Below, piece after piece: positions 17,079 to 26,200 of a DNA stretch of 64,000 bases. Below the pieces are notes generated by a model. The model saw only the letters and a list, made by a program, of their open reading frames with translations, ran no database searches and was not told the DNA's origin. This DNA is from Actinomycetota bacterium. GTDB lineage: Bacteria > Actinomycetota > Aquicultoria > Subteraquimicrobiales > Subteraquimicrobiaceae. The position numbers were made by a program, and so were the translations under genes. The DNA lies in the NCBI GenBank assembly GCA_030018275.1, contig JASEGB010000004.1, positions 58,456 to 122,455 on the forward strand, read 5' to 3'. How positions within the stretch are numbered: position 1 is the stretch's first letter; the number at the start of each line of letters is the position of its first letter.

Positions 17079-17085
17079 ATCTTGA
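15898..17085 (+). CDS. IS256-family (mutator) transposase
   Basis: 395 aa, full length for the family. DDE residues appear in context: LFLDGITLKARN (first Asp), IIVDGCPGLLKAL (second Asp) and TTNIIERSFREVRRRTR (Glu); the CxxH-like motif RCWVHKLRNVANKLP lies between. AAAGGAGGAATACACCC ends just before ATG. One of very few plus-strand genes here, and its codon composition (rich in AGA/AAA) differs from neighbours, as expected of a recent arrival. Confidence 0.95.
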   Translation: MKDLADLTLTDLWKEVKDEENIWGDLKLEAQQVLKKLIRGVLEVEMVNYLQAEKHERTENRISYRNGCYFRDLETSLGLITELEVPRSRDGGFEPTVFEYYKRRQREVEQTIKDMFLAGVSTRRVGEVIRPLLGFEVSATTVSSICKSLDREVKKYHERLIEDKYLYLFLDGITLKARNVLEVKKRIVLCAHGITCKGKRELISFRQARSESEEAWQAFLNDLYSRGLKGKHLSLIIVDGCPGLLKALDIVYPYIPIQRCWVHKLRNVANKLPQRKQEEVLKGAKAIYKAENKKEALRLYWEWAKAYRKSYPEAVECLEKDIDGLLSFMDFPRKHWIKIRTTNIIERSFREVRRRTRPMSSFSNYRSVDRIIYGIIHYLNSKWEKKPLKEFTQLS

Positions 17086-17191
17086 CACTACCTTTAAAAT
17101 TTTATTATGGCCAAGTTTTTCGTCTATATGAATTGCGTACTTTCATATGTTTTATATGCTATACTATAGTTTGGCAAATTTAATTGCTCAT

Positions 17192-18183
17192 TCACAAATG
17201 AATATCACGCTGCCTTTGGCATAAATCTTTCAAGTACTGGTTCAAGAGAACTTTTTCAAGAGTCATCTTGCAGACCTCTTTTAGAAACAGCTGGAAGTGT
17301 TCCTGGCGATGTTTGAAGATTACTTGAGAGATGTTTTTGAGTCGAGCGTCCTTAACCAAACGATGCTGAAGATAAGCTAAGGCTAGAAGACAAAGGGTTA
17401 GGTATTTGGTGATGCCCTCAACCGTTCTTAGTCTGAAGTCTCCCAAACCCAACCGAGTCTTAAGGTAAAGATGGTCGATCTCTACTTGCCAGCGCCTCTC
17501 ATAGTAATTCAGCACTTCTTTTGCTTTAAGGGAGGTATCTGTCGACAAGAAGTACTCCGGGTATCTATCCCGGGGGTGCCTTTTTGAGATGATCACCTTA
17601 ACCTCCTCACCGAAATCGTTTATGAAGCCCTTAAAAGTGGATGTGAGGTGGGTAGCGGAGCTCAACATCACTTTGTTAAAGCTCTTGTTCCTTAAGCGCT
17701 TGGCATAAGATGAGACCCTCTTACCGTTAAGCTTTCGGTTATGTTTGATCCTGCAGATGACATTAAAACCTTTGCGGAAACAGAATTTGATCAGCTTAGC
17801 TGAGGCATACCAGCTATCGAAGAGAACATAGATCTGATTGTCCTTGGGGAGGAGTGGTTCTAAATCAGCAAGCATCTCTTTGCTAAAGAATATTTGGTCC
17901 TAAACTTTACTCTTTTCTCTTTGGGACGCTTCCTGTTTAACTTGCGAACCGTCCTTTCTTTCAAGTATGGCCTCAGGTCAATGACGTGGGAGTGCTTGCC
18001 GATCTTAACATGCATGGTTAGAAAGGAAAGCCCAAAAGACGAGAGCCCTTCTGTGTGGTTGAAGTGAAAATCGACTGGTTCAAAATGCTTGCTTGTCTTC
18101 GGTTTTTTGGTCATGGAATCATCAATTGAGATCAGGATGACCTTGGATTCAGAGGAATTATCCTTTAAAGCGGAATCTATCAA
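17192..18183 (-). pseudogene. Frameshifted DDE transposase (IS4/IS701-like)
   Basis: Two overlapping leftward frames make one protein: the upstream piece (18183-17860) ends KFRTKYSLAKRCLLI and the downstream piece (17875-17192) starts MLADLEPLLPKDNQIYVLFDSWYASAKLIKF. A single missing base near 17870 restores ...SLAKEMLADLEP.... The catalytic-region motifs ISIDDSMTKKPKTSKH, FDSWYAS and YYERRWQVEIDHLYLKTRLGLGDFRLRT are typical of DDE transposases. The N-terminus is missing where it meets an unrelated transposase fragment. Confidence 0.8.
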
Positions 18184-18194
18184 GGACTTTTTGA

Positions 18195-18425
18195 TAGTGA
18201 TAGAGCCAAGTCTTGACCTCTTTTGCCCTTCCTTTTCCCGCCAAAGAGGGACTCATCGAGCTCAAGTTCTCCGGAGAGGGCCTCCATTTCGGCGAGAGAA
18301 GCGTCATAGATGGCTTCCCTAAAGAGATTGTGGGAACAGATCCTTCCGCCCCATCTGAGCTTGACAAAAAGTCGTCTACTTTTTGGCAAACTAGTTGCCA
18401 GGGATATTGTCTGGTTATCAAGCAT
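18195..18425 (-). pseudogene. 5' fragment of an IS1595-type transposase
   Basis: The frame from 18425 reads ...LFVKLRWGGRICSHNLFREAIYDASLAEMEALSGELELDESLFGGKRKGKRG and then degenerates. VELDE..FGG.RKGKRG is the hallmark of IS1595/IS1016-like transposases and includes the catalytic Asp-Glu segment. The rest of the gene is replaced by the IS4/IS701-like sequence. No complete element ends were found. Confidence 0.75.
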
Positions 18426-18470
18426 AAAGGTATCATATCATAGTACCAGTTAGGTGGGAATCACCTAAAT

Positions 18471-18806
18471 TTAAGGGCTGACCATGATCAGCTTGCCGGT
18501 CTTGGAATCTTTATATACTACGCCCATTTCCTCATAACCTTCACCTGTTCCCGATACCAGAGGCGGTGGGGTCTTGATTTCCTTACCCTGCTCTATCTTG
18601 ACTATCCTTTTAATTGCCTCCATCATTCTTCTCCTTTCTTCCAGAGATGTGTCTTTAAAGATCACATTCTGCAGATTCCAGGAGAGAACAAGCGTTACAA
18701 TTAGGCCGCAGGCGAAGACGAGCATGGCATCTACCAGGTTAGCCACTCCAGACATGGGATTAATATCCTCTTCTAATCTGGGTAAAATCTTCCGCTTTCT
18801 TATCAT
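18471..18806 (-). CDS. DUF2149 protein, ExbD/TolR-like
   Basis: 111 aa. A short basic cytoplasmic head, one membrane helix (about residues 20-45) and an outward-facing domain. The helix entry INPMSGVANLVDAMLVFACGLIVTLV recalls ExbD/TolR (INxxPLVDVMLVLLIIF), including the Asp that carries protons in ExbD. DUF2149 genes occur with MotA/TolQ/ExbB-like channels and CobN homologs in archaea and some bacteria. The start overlaps the ExbB-like gene by 47 bases. Role as the second stator subunit is an inference from motif and context. Confidence 0.8.
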   Translation of the reverse strand: MIRKRKILPRLEEDINPMSGVANLVDAMLVFACGLIVTLVLSWNLQNVIFKDTSLEERRRMMEAIKRIVKIEQGKEIKTPPPLVSGTGEGYEEMGVVYKDSKTGKLIMVSP

Positions 18807-19440
18807 TTTCTAACACCTCCAGTAAAGGATCTACCAGAGCCTCCAGGGTGCTTATGTGTTCCTCATACCATCTTTTTCTAATTTTAGAAATCGTATAGCC
18901 GATGCAACCTGCTGCCAATCCAACGATGGTGGTATCGAATGCAATGATCACTGCTTGAGCTAGGGTCTGAACATCGCCCCTACCTAAAGCTGCCAGGCCT
19001 GGACCAAGTGGTATTAAAGTTCCCATAAGTCCTAAGGCAGGACCCCAGCGTGCAAGCATATCAGTTTTCTCCAGTGTTTGAGCCGCCTTGAGTTCCTCTT
19101 CCTCAATCAACTTTCGGGCCAGGGTATTTAGAGAATTGTTGGTGAGATGACCATGAGAGACTATTTTCTCCAGGATATTTCTCTGATTCTGTGAAAGAGT
19201 ATTAGCAGAAATTACTTCTCTTATCTCACTCGTTTCATGCAATTTCTTGATTATCTCACTAATTTTTTCACCGCTTACTTTTGTTCTTTGCGAGTATTCT
19301 GAAACCAGACTGCCCAGCTCAATGACGGCAAAGGTTATGCAGATCAATAGCCCTATAATATCGGGGATGAGTAAGCTTTGTGAAATTAAATGTAAAGCCT
19401 TGCTTAAGAATTCACTCCCTGGAACAATCATAAGAATCAC
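18760..19440 (-). CDS. MotA/TolQ/ExbB-like proton channel protein
   Basis: 226 aa with three hydrophobic segments. The conserved TM2-TM3 region is clear: TDMLARWGPALGLMGTLIPLGPGLAALGRGDVQTLAQAVIIAFDTTIVGLAAGCIGYTISKIRKRW, which matches the ExbB/TolQ pore motif (APTLGLLGTVxGxxxAF, AxATTxxGLxVAIPA). Cytoplasmic helix of about 90 residues between TM1 and TM2. Predicted to use the proton gradient to energise an envelope process, here the CobN-like protein encoded two genes upstream. Confidence 0.88.
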   Translation of the reverse strand: MILMIVPGSEFLSKALHLISQSLLIPDIIGLLICITFAVIELGSLVSEYSQRTKVSGEKISEIIKKLHETSEIREVISANTLSQNQRNILEKIVSHGHLTNNSLNTLARKLIEEEELKAAQTLEKTDMLARWGPALGLMGTLIPLGPGLAALGRGDVQTLAQAVIIAFDTTIVGLAAGCIGYTISKIRKRWYEEHISTLEALVDPLLEVLENDKKAEDFTQIRRGY

Positions 19441-19525
19441 TCCTCCATTTCTTCATCCTTCAACCTGTTCAGGATGACCCTGAGCCTGCCGAAGGGTCAG
19501 AGTGACCCTGAGCATAGTCGAAGGG

Positions 19526-20227
19526 TCACCTCAATATACTTTTCTTTCTTGATTTATAAAAACCTAATACCCCCAGAAATATTACAAATACCACGCCGGC
19601 TAGGGATGCTTTAATTGATGGGATGGTTAAGGGGCTCATCCTAAACTTTTGCAAGCTAGCTATATTAGGCATGATTATAGCTGAGGCTAAAAAATAAAAG
19701 CCCACAAGGAGCATTAAATTCCCTAAAAGGACGGGATAAGGTTTCTTGGTCAATTTCACAATTCCTTCAGATAAAAAGTAAGTAGTAAAGATAGTCACTC
19801 CCAGGACAAGAGCGGTATATTTGCCCAGGATAGCTGAGGACACGCCAATAACCGGAGAGGCGAGACCAATTGTCATTAAAACTGAAGCGTAGCAGCAAGG
19901 GCAGGGGGCGGCAAGAGCAATGCAACAAGTAGTAGCTTTATTCTTTCCGTGAACCTTCCACTCCCTGAGCGTATGGAGTCCGGCCCCAAAGATAATTAGA
20001 GACATCGTGATGAAGATGAGATAATTGTAGGTAGAAGCTAGTTTGTGAAGAAAATTCAGGTGTTTTGAGACCAGGATCACCAGCCCTAACAAAGCCAGAG
20101 AATATACGCAAGTAATAAGGATAGCCACTTTCCTGGAAAGTCCACTAAATCCCAGAGCAAGCCCAATTTTTATTCCAAAGATTATGGTGGCAGAAAGAAT
20201 GCCTATTCGCCAAAGCATCGCAATCAT
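19526..20227 (-). CDS. DUF2162-like polytopic membrane protein
   Basis: 233 aa with about seven membrane helices. CCIALAAPCPCCYASVLMTIGLASPVIG near residues 105-132 carries five Cys, a striking motif that could bind metal in the membrane. This kind of protein (DUF2162, a putative transporter) travels with DUF2149, ExbB-like and CobN-like genes. Eight bases separate it from the CobN gene. Transport of a metal or tetrapyrrole is plausible but undemonstrated. The basic C-terminus (FYKSRKKSILR) is cytoplasmic. Confidence 0.75.
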   Translation of the reverse strand: MIAMLWRIGILSATIIFGIKIGLALGFSGLSRKVAILITCVYSLALLGLVILVSKHLNFLHKLASTYNYLIFITMSLIIFGAGLHTLREWKVHGKNKATTCCIALAAPCPCCYASVLMTIGLASPVIGVSSAILGKYTALVLGVTIFTTYFLSEGIVKLTKKPYPVLLGNLMLLVGFYFLASAIIMPNIASLQKFRMSPLTIPSIKASLAGVVFVIFLGVLGFYKSRKKSILR

Positions 20228-20234
20228 CAGATAT

Positions 20235-23200
20235 TTACCTCCTCATGATCCTGATCAGAAATGCCAGGATGCTCTCCTTAAAGTAGCCAATGACCCCTAA
20301 GCTAACAAAGAGGAGCACACCTAGAATGGCAGCTAAAGGTATCCATCCCCTGCCAGGGGCGGGGGTTCCTACCCCAGCCTTCTTGACTTCATAAGCTCTT
20401 TTCTCACCTGCGCTTGGTCCCGGCGAGGGTGCCTTTCCAGCCTCAGCGGGAGTTTCTCCTGCCGAAATTGGTGGTGAGACCTGCGCCGCATAAGCTCTGG
20501 GTGTTTCGCTGGGTCTTGTCCCCGGTGAAACCACTGGTGCCATCGCCGCAGCTTCCACAACTTCCCTCAAGGCTTCCTGAATGCCGGGCATGGCTGCGAT
20601 TCCAGCTGGTGTCTCGCGGGTGACTGGCGTGGTTGGAGCTGATGTCTCAGGAGGATGTCCCGGTGAAACCACTGGTGGTTGCTCTGGCTTTGGAAGTAAA
20701 GCCTCTAGCTGTTCCGGGGTGAGTATGGACTGACCAGTAGCGGTTAAAAGAGCTTGATGTAAAGCTAAAAGAAGATTTGAGTTAACGAAACTCGTCGCCC
20801 ATTTCATCATTGCAATGTTACCACAGCTACAGTCACAGCAACTGGGACCATGTTGGGCGATGAGATTTGCCCAGGTATTGGCGATTTCCTTTAGAGTTAC
20901 CTCATCAGCTTGCCAGAATCCTTTTTGAGCAGCGGTGAGTAAAGTACCGGTAATACTAATCATAGCATAGGCATTTTTTCCTTGAGAGAGCCACTCGCTT
21001 ACCCCGAGGTTGTATTTGTCTCTCACATAAACATCCGTTACCTCATTCCACATCCAGTCTTGCACCATGTTTGGATTGGTAACCTGCCAACCCCACAAAT
21101 AAGCCACAAACTTATTCGATATGGTTCTTGCACCACTGTAGCCTTCATCCATCATCCCCTGAATCCACTCTGGGTTATAATATCTTGTTCTCATCTCCCT
21201 GGTCATAAACTGTAGCAATGAAGTAACCTGAGGATTTGCTGGATTGGCATAGTAAAGAACATTTAAACTGGGTGCCTGGCCATTATTTACCTTCTCTATA
21301 GCCATGGAAAGCCCACCATAGTAATCGTAGTAGTCGTCGTTGTCCAATACGCCATAGAGATTTGTGCTCCTACTATGATAAGCAATGGTTATTCCCTGGA
21401 GTAAATCTTTAAATAAGTCTATGTTAGTATTACCCCAACCGCGTTCAGAATAGGAATGGCTCATTCTGTTGAGATAAACATCTGCCACTTGATCTCTATT
21501 CTCCCAGGTCCAGGATTGTTCCACAGCTTTATTTACCCCAGCGCCGTAATCACCAACGGGTGGAGCAAATATTCTTGTTATGGCAAGCTCTCCAGCATCG
21601 TTTGCTGGTATTCCAAGGTCTACATACTTCTGGGTAAGCTCAATCCAGTGCTTGGCGATGTAGTTTTGCTCAATTGGATCATTTCCCTTAAAACCTGTGT
21701 ATTTTGCATCTATCAATGGTTGTAATGCGTAATCAAGACTTGGTTGCAAGTCTGGATATTGCTCCACTATTTTGTCATAAGAAGCAGCCAAAGCTACCCT
21801 AAAAGAACGGTCCATGTTGATTAAAAGTCTTCCAAACAAGTCTCTGAATAGACCACTGGTTGTAACCACAACGTCGATTCTAGGTCTCTCTGTTAAAGGA
21901 GAAAGCCCTTTGGAAGCTCTCATGGCATTGAGATCAGACAACAGCGTGCTCAAAGAAGTGGCTTTCATCTTGTCTGTACTTCCGGCTCTGGTCCAGGTTG
22001 GCTCTATTCCCAATATTCTGAGAACGAATGAGACCATGGTTCCATCATCCCTTGCTGTTTCAACGCACCAGACAACCGCTGCTATCTTCTCCGGGATACT
22101 CTCAAGTTGAGATAAAGCCATGTCTGCGAGTTTCTTTCCGAGACTCCAGGCTACCTTGGTTGGCAAAAGATTTTCGGAGATTCCATAAAAATTTTTCCCC
22201 GTGGGTATTGCTTCCGGATTTCTTATGGGATCATTTGCGCTGGATGGAGTAATATAACCACCAGAGAGCCCCTCGATGAGAGCATCCAACTCGGAGCCGA
22301 AGCTTGCCCTTATTTTATCCGCGTAACCCTTTGCCTCATTTAACTTCATTTGAAGTTGCGGTTTGGAAGTTAAATCAGCCGCAGCTTTTTGACCGGTTAT
22401 TAACAGAAGCATCCATTCTTGTGCTCGATTGTTCAACTTTTCTGCCTGGTCTAAGGTTAAATTATCAAAGTCCCAACCATTCTCTTGAGCTAAAAGCCTT
22501 TGTAGAGATGGACTATCAATCCCACCATCTGCTGAAACCATTGCCGCAGCCAATAACGCTATCTCCGCATCGGTCCAAGATTTACCAAAAGTATGTAGAC
22601 CGTAAGGCATGAGAGTCTGTTGCAGGTTCATGAGGTATTCGTGAAGTTTCTCAATATCTTCATCGGTAATATTATTTGGGTCTTCTATACCAAGATCTGT
22701 ACAGAGATTGAGCTCCTTTATCTTTTCTTTTATCTTGGTCTTGTACTCTTCCTTCATGGGGTTATCTGCGGGTGTTTTCTCATAGTCATCGACCAGCCCC
22801 TTAAGCTCCACAAATTCTCCGTAAAGGGTGGTGGTCTTCAGTGGCGGCGTCAGATGGTCTATTATCACCGCATACCCTCTTCTCTTAGCTTGTAGCCCTT
22901 CCCCAACACCATCCACGATATAGATGTAAACCGAAGGAGTATCCGCAATCATTATGTCCGGATAGTCAAAGCTTGCCAGAGCGACCTGCTTTCTGGGAAG
23001 CCATTCATAGGTAGCGTGCCTTCCCACGTGCACCTGTGCATGGGCATCAAACACTTCATTTACCCAAGCATACCAAGCTAAATACTGGTGAGGTGGTGGA
23101 ACCACTGTACTGTGGTAGAACTTACTGGCATCTGCCTCCCACCCCCGCTGTGGCTCAGGACCTATAAAAAGATTTCCAAAGAACATCCCAGGTATAACAA

Positions 23201-25667
23201 AGTATTCTTTTCCGTCTTTCTTAACTACCATCACATTTCCTGGTGGTTCCCCCCAGCCAATGAGCCCAGGAATTGCCAGTGCCAAGAAGGTGTTCTTTGC
23301 TTCGTAGAATGCATCCCATGCATCTTCACCATCCATAATTTGTTTCAATGCAGAACTCATTTTATTTATCTGTTCAATAGCTTGCTGAGACTTTTCTGGA
23401 TAAGTATTGGCAAGACTTATCATCTCCTGTGTCCATTTTTCTATGGTGTTTATGGTTGCAGCCTTTGCAGTTTCATCTGTCGCTCCATACTTCACTCCAA
23501 CCTTGGTTATCTCCTCGATGTATCCCACCGGTCCTTCCACAAGCTGCTTTTTGGCTATTGAATCCAGATTTTCAAACCAGGCTATATATTCATCTACATC
23601 CCAGAGAATCGTGTTAGGATTATTTGCAAGTTCTTCAAGAATCCCCGGTGCCCAGTTGGCAACGTTTATCCCTCGTTCAAGCATGATACTCACAAATTCA
23701 TCGACGCTTTGTGGAATCTCTCCGACATTATATCCTTCCTGTTTCAACCTCTGTAGTATTTCAAGTATACTTGCTGGAACTGCTAAATAACTCGCACCGA
23801 TATTTTGTTTCCCAGGTGGATAATTGTAGTAAATCAATGCTATTCTTTTATCCGCATTATCCATAATTCTTAATTGCAACAAGTTGTAGACCCTGTTTAC
23901 TAATCTCTCTATCCTCTTTGGAATTGCTTTGTAGCTGACCCACTCAGCACCGGTTATTGGATCCATCTCTTTTTCGGTCGTAGCTACAAATATGGGCTCA
24001 ATAATGCCCTGCGTCTCGGGTATGGCAATTTGATAGTAAGTGTCGCTCCACAAGAGTCCATCATCGGATGCCAACCACTCCCCCTCTGTTCTTTTGGTTG
24101 AGGTCATAGCCCTAAAAACCGGCACATTGATATTGGCTAAAAACTGATTTGTTTGATCCACAAAACCGGAGCCAAGTGAGAAGTAGAAGAAGCTCACTAA
24201 AGCATCGATTTTTGATGGGTAGTTTTGTGGATTTGCCTCATATTCCGCTGTAGAAGGAGCACCCGTGAAGAACTTCACCATGGCAGAATAGATATTTACG
24301 GGTTGATCTCCGATTGTCCCCGAATAAGCTCCGACTACAGGTATTACATTCAGGTCCTTTTCTGTGAGCTTATCTATCATGCTTTGGAAGTGATCCATGT
24401 TGCCGGCGAGCATGGGACTGGTGTATTCCACGATACCCACTGTAGGTTTTGAGGGGTCAAGAGGGTATTGAGCTAAATACTCACCCAAACTTGTAAAAAT
24501 TTTCCCATCTCTGTAGAGCATTTCCTTTGGTAAAGTGTATGGTGGCGCTGGATTCCAGTCGGGAGGCCATTTGTCTCCGTTGAGTTCAGTGTACTTTTTT
24601 AAAAGCCATTTGAATTGATTTTCATAATTCACCGTTCCACCTTGTGCAAAATAAAGCCCCGCGTCTATCCAATCGCTGATCTGTGGATAATATTTTGCTT
24701 TATAGTCATTTAGTCGTTCAGTGTTTGCGTTCTTAAGGTCATATAGAATCGTACCCTTCTTGCTGGTGTCACCAATAATGCTATCTGGAACTCCATCAAA
24801 AAGAAGCTTTCCATTTATTTGACTTAACTTGGTCAATTCCAAGTAGCTTTGTAGCACAAGAAATATTTTATTGGGCTTATTTTTAACAATATCTGGATTG
24901 GCGTTGATGACATTTTTGAAATTGCTTAAGCCGGGCTCAAACATCCATTCACAGATAACGATATCTGCATTTTCGATCAGACTTTTAAGCTCATCGGGAC
25001 TCATTTGACCAATCTGAGTGGTGGTACGGATGTCAAAATTCACTAGCCGCTCTGACAGACCCTTTTCTTTATAATTTTCGCCATCTATTAATCTCATGAT
25101 ATTGTGTGCTGCGTCATTTGTCATTTTTGTGCTAGTCGATGAGTGGATAACAAGAACTCTGGGGTCGACCAGATTGATCGCAGGCTCATTGGCAGTTTCA
25201 CCTTCAGAAAACCCTTCAACAGAAACGGAGTTAGCATCCTCCTCAGGGGCTACGGCCTCTTCACCAGTTGTCTGTCCATCATCAGTTTCACCTTCAGGCG
25301 ATGGCAGGTGGGCTGTTCCAGTATCAGAATCACTATCTGCAGGTGTGCTGTTCTCATCTACAATACCTGTACCTGATGTTGAATTCTCTAGTTCTTCACT
25401 TGGCTGACCTATTGTAGGATCAGCCGGACTCGTAGTCTCGTCGGTTACCTCACCCGTCGTGTCTACCGTGCCTACCGGCGACAGTTCCGCCGACGAGGTT
25501 TGAGCAGATTCACTTGAAGATATACTCATCTCAGGAGTTGCTTCAGCCAACCCAGTTTGATCTTGTGTCACCTCCTCAGCCCATACCTGGCTACAGAAGA
25601 GTAATCCAATCAAAAGAATTGCCGTTAAAAGAGAAAGTATCAATATTTTGCGCTTATTCATAATCAC
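20235..25667 (-). CDS. Secreted, membrane-anchored CobN-like chelatase (1810 aa)
   Basis: 1810 aa. N-terminal signal peptide (NKRKILILSLLTAILLIGLLFCSQVWA), then about 130 residues rich in Ser/Thr/Glu/Pro. Residues about 170-1640 are homologous to the CobN/BchH/ChlH large chelatase subunit: FAQGGTVNYENQFKWLLKKY, PTVGIVEYTSPMLAGNMDHF, VPPPHQYLAWYAWVNEVFDAHAQVHVGRHATYEWLPRK, GVGEGLQAKRRGYAVIIDHLTPPL. Where classical CobN has H-x-GTHG this protein has VHVGRHAT. A CCDCSCG cluster is near the end of the core. A Pro/Thr-rich spacer of about 110 residues leads to a C-terminal membrane helix and RIMRR anchor. Cytosolic CobN inserts cobalt with CobST/ATP; neither is seen, and this protein faces outward. 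Start may be the ATG at 25661. Confidence 0.88.
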   Translation of the reverse strand: MIMNKRKILILSLLTAILLIGLLFCSQVWAEEVTQDQTGLAEATPEMSISSSESAQTSSAELSPVGTVDTTGEVTDETTSPADPTIGQPSEELENSTSGTGIVDENSTPADSDSDTGTAHLPSPEGETDDGQTTGEEAVAPEEDANSVSVEGFSEGETANEPAINLVDPRVLVIHSSTSTKMTNDAAHNIMRLIDGENYKEKGLSERLVNFDIRTTTQIGQMSPDELKSLIENADIVICEWMFEPGLSNFKNVINANPDIVKNKPNKIFLVLQSYLELTKLSQINGKLLFDGVPDSIIGDTSKKGTILYDLKNANTERLNDYKAKYYPQISDWIDAGLYFAQGGTVNYENQFKWLLKKYTELNGDKWPPDWNPAPPYTLPKEMLYRDGKIFTSLGEYLAQYPLDPSKPTVGIVEYTSPMLAGNMDHFQSMIDKLTEKDLNVIPVVGAYSGTIGDQPVNIYSAMVKFFTGAPSTAEYEANPQNYPSKIDALVSFFYFSLGSGFVDQTNQFLANINVPVFRAMTSTKRTEGEWLASDDGLLWSDTYYQIAIPETQGIIEPIFVATTEKEMDPITGAEWVSYKAIPKRIERLVNRVYNLLQLRIMDNADKRIALIYYNYPPGKQNIGASYLAVPASILEILQRLKQEGYNVGEIPQSVDEFVSIMLERGINVANWAPGILEELANNPNTILWDVDEYIAWFENLDSIAKKQLVEGPVGYIEEITKVGVKYGATDETAKAATINTIEKWTQEMISLANTYPEKSQQAIEQINKMSSALKQIMDGEDAWDAFYEAKNTFLALAIPGLIGWGEPPGNVMVVKKDGKEYFVIPGMFFGNLFIGPEPQRGWEADASKFYHSTVVPPPHQYLAWYAWVNEVFDAHAQVHVGRHATYEWLPRKQVALASFDYPDIMIADTPSVYIYIVDGVGEGLQAKRRGYAVIIDHLTPPLKTTTLYGEFVELKGLVDDYEKTPADNPMKEEYKTKIKEKIKELNLCTDLGIEDPNNITDEDIEKLHEYLMNLQQTLMPYGLHTFGKSWTDAEIALLAAAMVSADGGIDSPSLQRLLAQENGWDFDNLTLDQAEKLNNRAQEWMLLLITGQKAAADLTSKPQLQMKLNEAKGYADKIRASFGSELDALIEGLSGGYITPSSANDPIRNPEAIPTGKNFYGISENLLPTKVAWSLGKKLADMALSQLESIPEKIAAVVWCVETARDDGTMVSFVLRILGIEPTWTRAGSTDKMKATSLSTLLSDLNAMRASKGLSPLTERPRIDVVVTTSGLFRDLFGRLLINMDRSFRVALAASYDKIVEQYPDLQPSLDYALQPLIDAKYTGFKGNDPIEQNYIAKHWIELTQKYVDLGIPANDAGELAITRIFAPPVGDYGAGVNKAVEQSWTWENRDQVADVYLNRMSHSYSERGWGNTNIDLFKDLLQGITIAYHSRSTNLYGVLDNDDYYDYYGGLSMAIEKVNNGQAPSLNVLYYANPANPQVTSLLQFMTREMRTRYYNPEWIQGMMDEGYSGARTISNKFVAYLWGWQVTNPNMVQDWMWNEVTDVYVRDKYNLGVSEWLSQGKNAYAMISITGTLLTAAQKGFWQADEVTLKEIANTWANLIAQHGPSCCDCSCGNIAMMKWATSFVNSNLLLALHQALLTATGQSILTPEQLEALLPKPEQPPVVSPGHPPETSAPTTPVTRETPAGIAAMPGIQEALREVVEAAAMAPVVSPGTRPSETPRAYAAQVSPPISAGETPAEAGKAPSPGPSAGEKRAYEVKKAGVGTPAPGRGWIPLAAILGVLLFVSLGVIGYFKESILAFLIRIMRR

Positions 25668-25839
25668 CCCATCCCCTCTTGGTCAAAATAATTTTGTTTA
25701 GAAAAACTTCTCAAACTTTCTGCTATGCTGGGGCAGGCAGGAAGCCCCTCAAATGCCTGCCTGCCCGTAGCACCGCGGATCCAGAGGATATGAGGTGTCT
25801 GCCCCTGCACTCCACGGACTGGCTAGACAAATAAAAAAA

Positions 25840-25883
25840 CCACGGAGTTCCCGACTTTCGAGTCAGGTCTAAAACCTTCGTGG
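25840..25883 (-). terminator. Terminator-like hairpin A in the CobN leader
   Basis: Leftward reading: CCACGAAGGTTTTAGACC, an inner hairpin CCTGACTCGAAAGTCGGG, then AACTCCGTGGTTTTTTT. Outer stem CCACG(A)/(C)CGTGG closes on a run of seven T. Shares the CCACGAAGGT start and overall design with element B about 90 bases upstream. Confidence 0.55.
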
Positions 25884-25932
25884 TTCTAATTAGAAATATC
25901 TACTATTTAATTTATTTCAAACCGCAAAAAAA

Positions 25933-25986
25933 GACCACAAAAATTATCTAGCTTCGGCTAGAAATAGACCTTCGTGGCCTTTTTTG
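25933..25986 (-). terminator. Terminator-like hairpin B in the CobN leader
   Basis: Leftward reading: GGCCACGAAGGTCTATTT, inner hairpin CTAGCCGAAGCTAG, then ATAATTTTTGTGGTC and TTTTTTT. It also ends with a T-run on the plus strand, so it may work in both directions. Homologous in plan to element A; the pair could be duplicated terminators, mobile palindromes or leader regulators. Confidence 0.5.
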
Positions 25987-26200
25987 TTTAAATTCGACAT
26001 TATTTCGAAATATCCTTTTAAATCCCAAAAATTTTTTGCATATCCCTCCAATATCCAGGCTGTTTAAAATTAAAAACGTCCTGCTGAGTGATGTCCGACA
26101 CCTGAGTGGTGTCCGACACCGTTCAAGTGTATAACCTGGTACAATGAGAGATTAACTTGCATATTTAAATCCGGCGTTGTATGTCTTTTGGACGAGTCAC

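Larger units (their letters stand above)
25668..26200. other. Intergenic leader and repeat region upstream of the CobN-like gene
   Basis: Contains a GC-rich palindrome (CAGGCAGG near 25733 and GCCTGCCTGCCCG near 25765), two tandem terminator-like structures (25840-25883, 25933-25986, listed separately), and a pair of near-identical 19-base copies of GAGTGRTGTCCGACACC at about 26084-26120, each holding the dyad GGTGTCSGACACC. No open frame of interest. No cobalamin riboswitch consensus could be recognised on either strand. Confidence 0.5.

Noticed and set aside
26084..26120. Short CRISPR array from the two GAGTGRTGTCCGACACC units
   Set aside because: Only two 19-base units in direct contact, without spacers or cas genes.
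25668..26200. Cobalamin riboswitch ahead of the CobN-like gene
   Set aside because: No B12-box or other element of that class could be found on either strand; only terminator-like hairpins and repeats.
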